Shown here one piece after another: positions 1-8,026 of a DNA stretch of 13,705 nt. The notes beneath the pieces are model-generated. The model did no database searches. It had not been told where the DNA came from and saw only the letters and a program-made list of their open reading frames with translations. Within the stretch, counting starts at the first letter, position 1. Every line of letters begins with the position of its first letter. A program made the translations under genes and the position numbers. Source of the DNA: Rhodocyclaceae bacterium (lineage in GTDB: Bacteria > Pseudomonadota > Gammaproteobacteria > Burkholderiales > Rhodocyclaceae); the NCBI GenBank assembly GCA_027325905.1, contig DAIEEM010000221.1:1-13705 (forward strand), given 5' to 3'.

Positions 1-732
1 GTCGCCGGCGGCATCGCGCGCGATCTCGATGTCTTCGACCCGCGCGCCGAAGCGCACCTCGCCGCCGAGCGCGACGATGCCGGCGCGCATCTGCTCGACC
101 ATGCCGACGAGGCGGAAGGTGCCGATGTGCGGCTTGCTGACGTAGAGGATCTCGGGCGGCGCGCCGGCCTTGACGAATTCGTCGAGCACCTTGCGGCCGC
201 GGTGCTGCGGATCCTTGATCTGGCTGTGCAGCTTGCCGTCGGAGAAGGTGCCGGCGCCGCCCTCGCCGAACTGCACGTTCGACTCGGGGTCGAGCTTGCC
301 CTGGCGCCACAGGCCCCAGGTATCCTTGGTGCGCTCGCGCACCGCCTTGCCGCGCTCGAGGATGATCGGGCGGAAGCCCATCTGCGCCAGCACCAGGCCG
401 GCGAACAGGCCGCAGGGGCCGGTGCCGACGACCACCGGCCGCGACGGCAAATCGGCCGGGGCCTGGGCGACGAAGCGGTACGTCGTGTCCGGCGTCGGCG
501 CGACGTGGGCGTCTCCGCGCAGGCGTTTGAGAAGCGCGGCCTCGTCGCGCACGGCGACGTCGAGTGCATAGACGAGGACGATGGCCGACTTCTTGCGGGC
601 GTCGTAGCCGCGGCGGCAGATCGAGCAGCCGAGGAGATCCTTGTCGGCGACACCGAGGCGCTTGCAGACGGCGGCGCGCAGCGCGTCAGCGGGGTGGTCG
701 AGCGGGAGCTTGAGTTCGGTCAGCCGCAGCAT
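1..732 (-). CDS. FAD-dependent dehydrogenase (COG2509-type), N-terminal part, truncated by the left window edge
   Basis: An uninterrupted minus-strand frame of 244 codons starts at ATG 732 and runs off the left edge. Residues 1-95 form the N-terminal domain typical of this family, before the Rossmann fold. A dinucleotide-binding GTGPCG motif lies at 103-108, followed by a strand ending IILERG near 127. The family signature FGEGGAGTFSDGKL is at about 155-168 and fits the FAD-contact region. These features match uncharacterised FAD-dependent dehydrogenases of COG2509, whose substrate is not established. Full members are roughly 530-550 residues, so about half is missing because of the window and not because of mutation. 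The start lies 19 bp after the stop of the Crp/Fnr-type regulator, so the two are probably cotranscribed; only a weak GGA precedes the ATG. Assignment to the family is firm; its role is unknown. Confidence 0.9.
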   Translation of the reverse strand, partial: MLRLTELKLPLDHPADALRAAVCKRLGVADKDLLGCSICRRGYDARKKSAIVLVYALDVAVRDEAALLKRLRGDAHVAPTPDTTYRFVAQAPADLPSRPVVVGTGPCGLFAGLVLAQMGFRPIILERGKAVRERTKDTWGLWRQGKLDPESNVQFGEGGAGTFSDGKLHSQIKDPQHRGRKVLDEFVKAGAPPEILYVSKPHIGTFRLVGMVEQMRAGIVALGGEVRFGARVEDIEIARDAAGD

Positions 733-751
733 GCGCAGGTCCGTCGGCGGC

Positions 752-1450
752 TCAGCCGCCGAAGCGCCGCAGGCCGGCGAGGTCGCCGATGGTGATGCTG
801 CCGTAGGCGATGCTGAGGAAGCCGGCGTCCTCGAGGATCTTCAGCGAGCGATTGACGCGCTGGCGCGAGACGCCGGCCAGGTAACCGATCTCTTCCTGCG
901 AAATGGCGAGCTGCGGACCGAGGCCGGGGTAGAGGATGGGATTGAACAGGCCGGCCAGGCAACGCGCGACGCGGGTGTCGGTATCGAGCAGGCGTTCCGA
1001 TTCGAGCAGGCCGATGAACTGGCCGAGGCGTTCGTTCAACTGCACCAGCAGGTAGCGGTTGAAGGGGATGCTGTGGTCGAGCAGCCACTGGAAGGTGTCG
1101 CGGCGCAGGCAGGCGACGCGCGCGTCGCGCAGGGCGATGATGTCGTAGCGGCGCGGTTCCGACTTCAGGATCGAGCCTTCGCCGAACCAGGCGCCGGGCG
1201 GCAGGCCGGTGTAGGTCGCGGTCTTGCCGGTGACCCAGTCGGAGGACATCTTCGCCAGGCCGGCGATGAGGCCGAACCAGCAGTCGACCGCCTCGCCCTT
1301 GCGGCAAATGAAGCCGCCGGCCGGAATCTGCCGCTCGAATACTCCCTGCTCGACTTGTGCCCATTCTTCCTGGGTGAGAGCCGCGGCCCAGCGCGAGGAG
1401 CGCAGGGCGTCGGCGAGGGTCGGCGCTTTTTTGTCTGGATTGTCAGCCAC
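752..1450 (-). CDS. Crp/Fnr-family transcriptional regulator
   Basis: A 232-residue protein of normal Crp/Fnr length. It has an N-terminal cyclic-nucleotide-binding-type beta-roll (about 20-120, with a PPGAWFGEGSIL segment), a long dimerisation helix, and a C-terminal winged helix-turn-helix at about 181-210. The recognition helix reads SRQRVNRSLKIL (195-206). The Glu that contacts the C:G pair of TGTGA in E. coli CRP is Gln here (Q197), which suggests a different DNA site. No FNR-like N-terminal cysteine cluster is seen, so an Fe-S oxygen sensor is unlikely. I chose GTG 1450 because it gives family length and sits 6 nt after a TATAAT box. The frame stays open to a TTG at 1501, but that start has no ribosome site. 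If transcription starts where the -10 box predicts, the mRNA is nearly leaderless. The gene diverges from the ligase/Liv operon and is its likely regulator (inference from position). Confidence 0.88.
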   Translation of the reverse strand: MADNPDKKAPTLADALRSSRWAAALTQEEWAQVEQGVFERQIPAGGFICRKGEAVDCWFGLIAGLAKMSSDWVTGKTATYTGLPPGAWFGEGSILKSEPRRYDIIALRDARVACLRRDTFQWLLDHSIPFNRYLLVQLNERLGQFIGLLESERLLDTDTRVARCLAGLFNPILYPGLGPQLAISQEEIGYLAGVSRQRVNRSLKILEDAGFLSIAYGSITIGDLAGLRRFGG

Positions 1451-1458
1451 GTGACAAT
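1439..1458. promoter_or_regulatory. Perfect 7-6-7 inverted repeat (candidate operator) over the start of the Crp/Fnr gene
   Basis: The site reads ATTGTCA-GCCACG-TGACAAT, two perfect 7-bp arms with a 6-bp spacer. This is the geometry of Crp-family sites, but with TTGTCA/TGACAA half-sites instead of TGTGA/TCACA. It spans the proposed GTG start and the expected transcription start, and it touches the -10 box. Bound protein would therefore block transcription of the regulator, as in negative autoregulation. It may also affect the divergent ligase promoter about 160 bp away. The binding protein is inferred. Confidence 0.6.
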
Positions 1459-1462
1459 TATA
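1457..1462 (-). promoter_or_regulatory. Candidate -10 box (TATAAT) for the Crp/Fnr gene
   Basis: On the minus strand the hexamer is an exact TATAAT, rare in such GC-rich DNA. It lies 6 nt upstream of the GTG start. No hexamer resembling TTGACA is found at 16-18 bp spacing, so the promoter may need an activator or be weak. The 3' end of the box overlaps one arm of the inverted repeat at 1439-1458. Confidence 0.5.
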
Positions 1463-1604
1463 GGCGCAGCCCCGTCTTAGACTGCGTTCCAGTTGCCCCA
1501 AAGGGGTTCTAGGACGACGGCAAGCTGCGGTTACAATGGGCTTGCCGGAAAGCCGGACAGACCGCGCGCTACGCTCTCGGCGCAGCGCAAAGCGGCGGCG
1601 ATTT

Positions 1605-1610
1605 GAGGAG
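1605..1610 (+). promoter_or_regulatory. Ribosome binding site GAGGAG that sets the acyl-CoA ligase start
   Basis: GAGGAG lies 9 nt before ATG 1620. A TTG in frame immediately upstream (1617) would extend the protein by one residue, but the spacing and codon type favour the ATG. The rest of the 169-bp divergent intergenic region shows only a weak TACAAT (1532-1537) as a possible plus-strand -10 element, without a convincing -35. Confidence 0.7.
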
Positions 1611-1619
1611 ATCTAATTG

Positions 1620-3584
1620 ATGGCTGCAATGCCCGACGGCGGCGCGCTCGATACGTTTCCGCGCCTGTTGATGCACCACGCCAGCGTGCGCGGCGCCCGT
1701 CCCGCCGTGCGCGAAAAGGATTTGGGCATCTGGCAGACGCGGACCTGGGCCGAGGTGGCGGAAGAAACCCAGGCGCTGGCCTGCGGCCTGGCCCAACTCG
1801 GCTTCCGTCGCGGCGACCGCCTCGCCATCATCGGCGACAACCGTCCGCGCCTCTACGGCTCCATGCTTGCCGCGCAGATGCTCGGCGGCGTTCCCGTGCC
1901 TCTCTACCAGGACGCCGTCGCCGCCGAGATGGTGTTCGTGCTCCAGGATGCCGGCATCCGCATCGCCGTCGTCGAGGACCAGGAGCAGGTCGACAAGCTG
2001 ATGGAGGTCAAGGACCAGTGCCCCGACCTCCGGCACATCGTCTACGACGATCCGCGCGGCATGCGCCATTACACCCAGACCTTCCTGTTGAGCTTCGACG
2101 AAGCCGTGGCGATGGGGCGCATCCACAACCGCAATCATCCGGACTTCATCGCCGCGGAAATCGCCGAGGGCGCCGCCGAGGACATTTCGGTGATGCTCTA
2201 CACCTCGGGCACCACCGGCAAGCCCAAGGGCGTGTGCCAGACGCATCGCGCCTTCATCGCCGCCGCCCGCGGAGGCGCCGAGTTCGACGGCCTGAAGGAC
2301 AGCGACGACATCCTCTCCTACCTGCCGATGGCCTGGGTCGGCGACCACCTGTTCTCGCTGGCGCAGGCGATCTATGTCGGCTTCACGGTGAACTGCCCGG
2401 AATCCGGCGATACCGTGATGACCGACTTGCGCGAAATCGGCCCGACCTATTATTTCGCGCCGCCGCGCGTCTTCGAGAACATGCTGACGCAGGTGATGAT
2501 CCGCATGGAAGATGCCGGCACGGTTAAGCGCAAGCTCTTCCACTATTTCATGGACGTCGCCAAGCGCTGCGGCGCCGAGATTCTCGACGGCAAGCCGGTG
2601 GCGGCGGCGGACCGCCTGCTCTACGCGCTGGGCAATCTCGTCATCTACGGCCCGCTGCGCAACGTGCTGGGCATGAGCCGCATCCGCGTCGCCTACACCG
2701 CCGGCGCCGCCATCGGCCCGGATCTCTTCCGCTTCTACCGTTCCATCGGCATCAATCTCAAGCAGCTTTACGGCCAGACCGAGACCTGCGCCTACGTCTG
2801 CCTGCAGCCCGACGGCCAGATCAAGTTCGATTCCGTCGGCAAGCCGGCGCCGGGCGTCGAAATCAAGATCGCCGACAACGGCGAGATTCTCGTCAAGGGG
2901 CCGATGCTGCTCAAGGAATACTACAAGCGTCCCGACGCCACGGCCGAGTCGATCAACGCCGACGGCTACTTCATGACGGGCGACGCCGGCTTCCTCGACG
3001 CCGAGGGCCACCTCAAGATCATCGACCGCGCCAAGGACGTCGGCAAGCTCTCCGGCGGCGCCATGTTCGCGCCCAACTACATCGAGAACAAACTAAAATT
3101 CTTCCCCTACGTCAAGGAGTCGGTGTGCTTCGGCCACGGCCGCGACATGGTCTGCGCCTTCATCAACATCGACATGGGCGCGGTGGGCAACTGGGCCGAG
3201 CGGCGCCACATCGCCTACTCGGGCTACACCGACCTCGCCGGCAAGCCCGAGGTACTCGACCTGATCCGCGACTGCATCGAGCAGGTGAATGCCGAACTGG
3301 CGGCCGACGCCATGGTCGCCGACACGCAGTTGCACCGCTTCCTGGTGCTGCACAAGGAACTCGATCCCGACGACGACGAGCTGACGCGCACGCGCAAGGT
3401 GCGGCGCGGCTTCGTCGCCGAGAAGTACGCGGTGCTGATCGATGCGCTCTACTCGGGCCGCGCCTCGCAGTTCATCGAAACCGAAGTGAAGTTCGAGGAC
3501 GGCCGCCGCGGCAAGGTGGCGGCCGACCTGGCGATCCGCGACGCCAAGACATTTCCCAAGGCCGCGGCGCAGGGGGCGGCATAA
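1620..3584 (+). CDS. AMP-dependent acyl-CoA synthetase/ligase (long-chain fatty-acid type, COG1022-like)
   Basis: The 654-residue protein activates a carboxylic acid to its acyl-AMP and then its CoA thioester in the cytoplasm. Core motifs of the adenylate-forming superfamily are present: the P-loop-like YTSGTTGKPKG at 194-204, YGQTE at 384-388, TGD at 453-455 and DRAKD at 469-473. The hinge is followed by GKLSGGAMFAPNYIE, replacing the more usual ITAGGKNIAP; this variant keeps the expected glycine pair. Length and motif spacing fit the long-chain acyl-CoA synthetase group more than short-chain acetyl-CoA synthetases. Its stop overlaps the start of the Liv ATPase gene by one base (TAATG), so it is the first gene of the transporter operon and probably traps the imported substrate as a CoA ester. 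The substrate is unknown; chain-length class cannot be read from sequence. Confidence 0.92.
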   Translation: MAAMPDGGALDTFPRLLMHHASVRGARPAVREKDLGIWQTRTWAEVAEETQALACGLAQLGFRRGDRLAIIGDNRPRLYGSMLAAQMLGGVPVPLYQDAVAAEMVFVLQDAGIRIAVVEDQEQVDKLMEVKDQCPDLRHIVYDDPRGMRHYTQTFLLSFDEAVAMGRIHNRNHPDFIAAEIAEGAAEDISVMLYTSGTTGKPKGVCQTHRAFIAAARGGAEFDGLKDSDDILSYLPMAWVGDHLFSLAQAIYVGFTVNCPESGDTVMTDLREIGPTYYFAPPRVFENMLTQVMIRMEDAGTVKRKLFHYFMDVAKRCGAEILDGKPVAAADRLLYALGNLVIYGPLRNVLGMSRIRVAYTAGAAIGPDLFRFYRSIGINLKQLYGQTETCAYVCLQPDGQIKFDSVGKPAPGVEIKIADNGEILVKGPMLLKEYYKRPDATAESINADGYFMTGDAGFLDAEGHLKIIDRAKDVGKLSGGAMFAPNYIENKLKFFPYVKESVCFGHGRDMVCAFINIDMGAVGNWAERRHIAYSGYTDLAGKPEVLDLIRDCIEQVNAELAADAMVADTQLHRFLVLHKELDPDDDELTRTRKVRRGFVAEKYAVLIDALYSGRASQFIETEVKFEDGRRGKVAADLAIRDAKTFPKAAAQGAA

Positions 3585-4366
3585 TGGCGCGCGAGATCGG
3601 CGAAGTCATCCTGGATTTGCGCAACATCTCGTTGCGCTTCGGCGGCGTCAAGGCGCTGACCGATATTTCCTTCGACGTGAAGGAGCACGAGATCCGCGCC
3701 ATCATCGGCCCGAACGGCGCCGGCAAAAGCTCGATGCTCAACGTCATCAACGGCGTGTACCGGCCGCAGGAGGGCGAGATCGTCTTCCACGGCGAGCGTC
3801 GCTGCGACATGAACACCCACGCCGCCGCCGTCGCCGGCATCGCCCGCACCTTCCAGAACATCGCGCTGTTTAAGGGCATGTCCGTCCTCGACAACCTGAT
3901 GACCGGACGCAACCTCAAGATGAAGGCCGGCTTCCTGCAGCATGCGCTGTGGTGGGGGCCGGCCAAGCGCGAGGAACTCGCGCATCGCGCCAAGGTGGAG
4001 GAAGTGATCGACTTCCTCGAGATCGAGCACATCCGCAAGACGCCGGTCGGGCGCCTGCCCTACGGCCTGCAAAAGCGCGTCGAGTTGGGCCGCGCGCTCG
4101 CCGCCGAGCCGAAGATGCTGCTGCTCGACGAGCCGATGGCCGGCATGAACGTCGAGGAGAAACAGGACATGTGCCGCTTCATCCTCGACGTGAACGACCA
4201 GTTCGGCACCACCATCGTGCTGATCGAGCACGACATGGGCGTGGTGATGGACATCTCCGACCGCGTCGTCGTCCTCGACTACGGCAGGAAGATCGGCGAC
4301 GGCGTGCCGGACGAGGTCAAGAACAACCCCGAGGTGATTTCCGCCTACCTCGGCACGCAGCATTGA
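3584..4366 (+). CDS. livG: Branched-chain amino acid/organic acid ABC transporter ATP-binding protein (LivG-type)
   Basis: A 260-residue ABC ATPase of the Liv (HAAT) family, powering uptake at the inner membrane with its LivF-type partner. Walker A is GPNGAGKSS (42-50). The signature loop is LPYGLQKR (158-165), the LivG-style replacement of LSGGQ. Walker B is LLLDEP with D182 and E183, and the switch His is H216 in LIEHDM. The C-terminal DGVPDEVKNNPEVISAYLG segment is typical of LivG. The frame is open upstream into the ligase, but ATG 3584 gives family length and overlaps the ligase stop by 1 bp, implying translational coupling. All catalytic elements are intact. The symbol denotes the subunit type; the substrate need not be a branched-chain amino acid. 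Confidence 0.93.
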   Translation: MAREIGEVILDLRNISLRFGGVKALTDISFDVKEHEIRAIIGPNGAGKSSMLNVINGVYRPQEGEIVFHGERRCDMNTHAAAVAGIARTFQNIALFKGMSVLDNLMTGRNLKMKAGFLQHALWWGPAKREELAHRAKVEEVIDFLEIEHIRKTPVGRLPYGLQKRVELGRALAAEPKMLLLDEPMAGMNVEEKQDMCRFILDVNDQFGTTIVLIEHDMGVVMDISDRVVVLDYGRKIGDGVPDEVKNNPEVISAYLGTQH

Positions 4367-4379
4367 CGGAGCCGCGGCC

Positions 4380-5294
4380 ATGTCATTCTTCTTCGAAGTC
4401 CTGATCGGCGGCCTGCTCGCCGGCGTCATGTATTCGATGGTGGCGCTCGGTTTTGTGCTGATCTACAAGGCCTCGGGCGTGCTCAACTTCGCCCAGGGCG
4501 CCATGGTTTACCTGGCGGCGCTGTCGGTCGTCGGCTGCATGGAAAAGGGCGCACCGCTGTGGCTGGCGATCATTCTCGCCTTCGCCATCATGACCGCCTT
4601 CGGTATCGCCACCGAGAAGTTCGTGCTGCGCAAGATGGTGAACCAGCCGCCGATCGCCCTGTTCATGGCGACCATCGGCCTGTCGTTCTTCATCGAGGGC
4701 CTGGCGCCGATGCTGTTCGGCAACGACGTGCGCCCGCTCGACATCGGCCTCGTCGACGAGCCGATCCCGGCGATCCTCGACGCCTTCAACATCGTCGTCA
4801 GCCGCTTCGACCTCGCCGCCGCCGGCATCGCCGCGCTGCTGGTGGTGGTGCTGGCGCTGTTCTTCCAATACACGCGCGTCGGCCGCGCGCTGCGGGCGGT
4901 GGCCGACGACCACCAGGCGGCGCTGTCGATCGGCATTCCGCTGCAGCACATCTGGGCGCTGGTGTGGACGGTGGCGGGCTTCGTCGCCCTGGTCTCGGGC
5001 ATGCTCTGGGGCGCGCGCAACGGCGTGCAGTTCGCGCTCACCTTCACGGCGCTGAAGGCCTTGCCGGTGCTGATCCTCGGCGGCTTCACCTCGGTTCCCG
5101 GCGCCATCGTCGGCGGCCTCATCATCGGCGCCTCCGAGAAGCTCGCCGAGATCTACATCCCGCCGGTGATGCAGAGCATGTTCGATGGCAACTTCGGCGG
5201 CATCGAAGGCTGGTTCCCTTATGTGATGGCGCTGCTGTTCCTGCTGGTGCGCCCGGAGGGTTTGTTCGGGGAGAAGCACATTGATCGGGTTTGA
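4380..5294 (+). CDS. livH: Liv-type ABC transporter permease (LivH-type)
   Basis: A 304-residue, strongly hydrophobic protein with about eight predicted membrane segments. It carries LivH hallmarks: GVLNFAQGAM at 33-42, the cytoplasmic coupling segment TRVGRALRAVADDHQAALSI (165-184), GGFTSVPGAIVGGLIIG at 234-250, and VRPEGLFG near the C-terminus (290-297). It forms half of the transmembrane channel with the LivM-type permease. The ATG lies 13 bp after the LivG stop, with CGGAG (4367-4371) at good spacing. The following livM gene is unusually far (204 bp), because a hairpin repeat lies between them. Confidence 0.92.
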   Translation: MSFFFEVLIGGLLAGVMYSMVALGFVLIYKASGVLNFAQGAMVYLAALSVVGCMEKGAPLWLAIILAFAIMTAFGIATEKFVLRKMVNQPPIALFMATIGLSFFIEGLAPMLFGNDVRPLDIGLVDEPIPAILDAFNIVVSRFDLAAAGIAALLVVVLALFFQYTRVGRALRAVADDHQAALSIGIPLQHIWALVWTVAGFVALVSGMLWGARNGVQFALTFTALKALPVLILGGFTSVPGAIVGGLIIGASEKLAEIYIPPVMQSMFDGNFGGIEGWFPYVMALLFLLVRPEGLFGEKHIDRV

Positions 5295-5354
5295 AAATTC
5301 ATTGGCACGAGCGGAACCGGCGTCGTATTTCCGGGCAGAACGGCACGGCGCCAA

Positions 5355-5465
5355 GCCGAGGGTGGCGGGGGGTTGCCGCCGCGTAGGTAAAGGAGGAGGC
5401 GGACGCCTTATCGCTTTTGTCCGCCGGGGGACACGAAGCGGCGGCAACCCCCTGCCGCCCTCGGC
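5355..5465 (+). repeat. Variable-arm hairpin repeat, copy 1 (livH-livM gap)
   Basis: Outer inverted arms are at 5355-5382 and 5438-5465, complementary at 26 of 28 positions. Between them lies a 55-bp core. Its left strand is GTAGGTAAAGGAGGAGG (5383-5399). An inner stem pairs 5398-5404 (GGCGGAC) with 5419-5425 (GTCCGCC). Its right strand is CGGGGGACACGAA (5425-5437). The same two strands recur in copy 2 at 8865-8972, but with different arms and a different inner stem. On the transcript strand the AGGAGG tracts resemble a ribosome site with no suitable start codon after them. There is no T-run, so a standard intrinsic terminator is unlikely. It could be a MITE/REP-like element, or a structured RNA that tunes livM and downstream expression; the sequence does not decide. 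Confidence 0.85.
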
Positions 5466-5498
5466 GGTTAACACCGCGGCACGCTGGAACCACTAGAG

Positions 5499-6575
5499 AT
5501 GTTCTACAGAGAAACCGGACAATTCAAGACCACGTACGCGGCCGACCAGCAGATCTTCCCGATCCGCCAGGACCGCATCGGCATGCTGCTGCTGCTCGCC
5601 GTCGCCTTCGTCGGCATCCCGCTGTTCGCTTCCGAATACTGGTTCACGGCGATCCTGCTGCCCTTCCTGATCTTTGCCCTGGCGGCGCTCGGCCTCAACA
5701 TCCTCACCGGCTATGCCGGGCAGTTGTCGCTCGGCTCGGCGGCCTTCATGGCCGTCGGCGCCTATGCCGCCTACAACTTTCAGGTGCGCATCGACGGCAT
5801 GCCGGTGCTCGTCTCCTTCCTGCTGGCCGGCCTCACCGCCGCCGCCGTCGGCATCCTCTTCGGTTTGCCGTCGCTTCGCATCAAGGGCTTCTACCTCGCC
5901 GTGGCGACGCTGGCGGCACAGTTCTTCATCGTCTGGTGCCTGACGAAGTTCCCCTACCTGTCGAACGATTCCTCCTCGGGCGTCATCTCGCTGCCGGGCA
6001 TCACCATCCTCGGCTTCGCCTTCGACACGCCGCGCAGCACCTACCTGCTGGTGCTTACGCTGGTGCTGCTGCTGGCGCTGGCGGCGAAGAACCTGGTGCG
6101 CTCGACCACCGGCCGCGCCTGGATGGCGGTGCGCGACATGGACGTCGCCGCCGAGGTCATCGGCATCCGCCTGATGCACACCAAGCTGCTCGCCTTCGCC
6201 GTCAGTTCGTTCTACTGCGGCGTCGCCGGCGCGCTGTATGCGTTCTGCTACCTCGGTTCGGTCGAGCCCGACGGCTTCTCGCTCGACATGTCGTTCAAGA
6301 TACTTTTCATGATCATCGTCGGCGGCGTCGGCAGCATCCTCGGCAGCTTCCTCGGCGCGGCCTTCATCCTGCTGTTGCCGATCTTCCTCGACATCAGCCT
6401 GCCGGCCGCAGCCAGCATGCTGCACCTGCCGTTCGACAATGCCACCGTTTCGCACATCCAGTTGATGGTGTTCGGGGCGCTGATCATGTTCTTCCTCGTC
6501 GTGGAACCTCACGGCCTGGCGCGTTTGTGGCAGATTGCGAAGGAGAAGTTGCGTCTTTGGCCCTTCCCTCACTAG
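5499..6575 (+). CDS. livM: Liv-type ABC transporter permease (LivM-type)
   Basis: A 358-residue membrane protein and second half of the transporter channel. Family motifs are clear: GYAGQLSLGSAAFMAVGAY at 71-89, the cytoplasmic loop GRAWMAVRDMDVAAEVIGI at 205-223 that contacts an ATPase, VGGVGSILGSFLGA at 274-287, and EPHGLARLW (336-344) before a basic tail. A polar N-terminus of about 27 residues precedes the first membrane segment. ATG 5499 has only a weak purine-rich leader, unlike the strong sites of its neighbours. Translation may therefore be less efficient, or influenced by the hairpin repeat ending 34 bp upstream. Confidence 0.92.
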   Translation: MFYRETGQFKTTYAADQQIFPIRQDRIGMLLLLAVAFVGIPLFASEYWFTAILLPFLIFALAALGLNILTGYAGQLSLGSAAFMAVGAYAAYNFQVRIDGMPVLVSFLLAGLTAAAVGILFGLPSLRIKGFYLAVATLAAQFFIVWCLTKFPYLSNDSSSGVISLPGITILGFAFDTPRSTYLLVLTLVLLLALAAKNLVRSTTGRAWMAVRDMDVAAEVIGIRLMHTKLLAFAVSSFYCGVAGALYAFCYLGSVEPDGFSLDMSFKILFMIIVGGVGSILGSFLGAAFILLLPIFLDISLPAAASMLHLPFDNATVSHIQLMVFGALIMFFLVVEPHGLARLWQIAKEKLRLWPFPH

Positions 6576-6622
6576 GGCCGGCGCAGATTTTGTTGGAATA
6601 GTTCAACTACAAGGAGACACTC

Positions 6623-7963
6623 ATGTTCCAGAAAAGCAAGCAGTTCGCCGTCGCCATCGCGGCTTCGGCAGCTTGTCTCGCCGGGGCGTTTTCCGCGCCG
6701 GCGCAGGCCGCCGACGACCAGTACTTCATGCTGCCCGACTATCGCGTCGGCCCCTACGGCGCCAACGGCCAGGCCTTCTATGGCGGCTTCATCGACTACC
6801 TGACCTACGTCAACATGAAGGGCGGTATCGACGGCGTCAAGGTGGCCTGGGACGAATGCGAAACCGAGTACAACAACGCCAAGGGCGTGGAGTGCTACGA
6901 ACGACTGAAGGACAAGGCGAAGAAGTTCCCCGGCCCGATCCACACCATGTCGACCGGCATTTCCTACGCGCTGGTCGACAAGACGGTCGCCGACCACCTG
7001 CCGCTGGCGATGATGGGCTACGGGCTGACGATGGCGGTCGACGGCTCCGTCTTCCCCTACGCCTTCCCGCTGGTGACCACCTACCAGATGCAGGCGTCCG
7101 CCATCATCAAGTTCCTCAAGGACAAGAACGGCGGCAGCCTCGCCGGCAAGAAGATCGTCTTCCTCTACCATGACTCCGCCTACGGCAAGGAGCCGATCAT
7201 TGCCCTGGAAGCCGAATCGCGCCTCAACAAGTTCGAGCTGGTGCAGATTCCGGTCGCCCATCCCGGCAACGAGCAGGGTGCCCAGTGGCAGCGCATCCGC
7301 CAGGAAAAGCCGGACTACGTGATCATGTGGGGCTGGGGCGTCATGAACATGACGGCGATCAAGACCGCGCAGAAGATGGGCTTTCCGCGCGACCACATGA
7401 TCGGTTCCTGGTGGGCCGGATCCGAGGAGGACGTCATCCCGGCCGGCGAAGCCGCCAAGGGCTACATGTCCGCCACCTGGAACGTTTCCGGCGCGGGCGT
7501 GCCGCTGATCGCCGACATCGAGAAGACCGTGTATGGCGCCGGCAAGGGCAACCTCTCCGACAAGGCCAAGCTCGGCACCATCCTCTACAACCGCGGCGTC
7601 TCCGCCGCCGTGCTGTCGGTCGAAGCCATCCGCACCGCCCAGGCCAAGTTCGGCAAGGGCAAGCCGATGAACGGCGAGCAGGTGCGCTGGGGCCTGGAGA
7701 ACCTCAACCTTACCGACGCCCGCCTCAAGGTGCTGGGCGCCACCGGGCTGCTGCCGGAAGTGAAGACTTCCTGCGACAACCACGAAGGTTCGGGCAAGGT
7801 GAAGATCCAGCAGTGGGACGGCGCCAAGTGGGTGCTGGTGTCCGACTGGATCGAGGGCAACAAGGCGCTGATCCACCCGCTGTTCCAGGCCGACGCCAAG
7901 AAGTACGCCAAGGAAAAGGGCATCACGCCGCGCGATTGCGCCGCCGAGGCGAAGAAGAAGTAA
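6623..7963 (+). CDS. Periplasmic substrate-binding protein of the Liv-type ABC transporter
   Basis: A 446-residue secreted receptor that captures the substrate in the periplasm and delivers it to the two permeases. The N-terminus is a classical Sec signal peptide: basic MFQKSKQ, hydrophobic core to about residue 22, and cleavage after AQA (27-29). The mature part has the Peripla_BP_6-type organisation, with YGANGQAFYGGFIDYLTYVN at 45-64 near the start of domain 1. It is longer than E. coli LivK/LivJ (about 370), as is common for HAAT receptors of aromatic or other organic acids; the ligand is not readable. A strong AAGGAG (6611-6616) sits 6 nt before the ATG, fitting the high receptor level such systems need. 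It lies 47 bp after livM, and a hairpin follows its stop. Confidence 0.92.
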   Translation: MFQKSKQFAVAIAASAACLAGAFSAPAQAADDQYFMLPDYRVGPYGANGQAFYGGFIDYLTYVNMKGGIDGVKVAWDECETEYNNAKGVECYERLKDKAKKFPGPIHTMSTGISYALVDKTVADHLPLAMMGYGLTMAVDGSVFPYAFPLVTTYQMQASAIIKFLKDKNGGSLAGKKIVFLYHDSAYGKEPIIALEAESRLNKFELVQIPVAHPGNEQGAQWQRIRQEKPDYVIMWGWGVMNMTAIKTAQKMGFPRDHMIGSWWAGSEEDVIPAGEAAKGYMSATWNVSGAGVPLIADIEKTVYGAGKGNLSDKAKLGTILYNRGVSAAVLSVEAIRTAQAKFGKGKPMNGEQVRWGLENLNLTDARLKVLGATGLLPEVKTSCDNHEGSGKVKIQQWDGAKWVLVSDWIEGNKALIHPLFQADAKKYAKEKGITPRDCAAEAKKK

Positions 7964-7974
7964 GCCGGCAGGAC

Positions 7975-8000
7975 GCGGCGGGTGCATGCGCGCCCGCTGC
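7975..8000 (+). other. Intergenic RNA hairpin after the binding-protein gene
   Basis: An 8-bp stem pairs 7975-7982 with 7993-8000, with one G-U wobble and a 10-nt loop. It lies 11 bp after the binding-protein stop and has no T-run. Hairpins here in ABC operons often protect the upstream binding-protein message and lower expression of the next gene. That role is inferred from position. Confidence 0.4.
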
Positions 8001-8026
8001 GCCGCCGCTCGATACGGGACTCGCTC

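Noticed and set aside
127-795. 222-codon plus-strand open frame at the left edge
   Set aside because: The minus strand encodes a recognisable FAD-dependent dehydrogenase through the same bases.
1496-1506. CCCC-AAA-GGGG mini-palindrome in the divergent intergenic region
   Set aside because: Only 4-bp arms in GC-rich DNA, with no T-run and no second copy; compatible with chance.
1569-3011. 480-codon minus-strand open frame opposite the acyl-CoA ligase
   Set aside because: Antisense shadow of a gene with complete adenylate-forming motifs.
5355-5465. Reading repeat copy 1 as an ordinary intrinsic terminator
   Set aside because: No T-run follows, the operon continues, and the conserved internal strands shared with copy 2 are not explained by terminator function.
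5281-5496. Small plus-strand frame of 71 codons between livH and livM
   Set aside because: It reads through the hairpin repeat, has no ribosome site and no recognisable protein. The base pairing of the repeat explains the sequence better.
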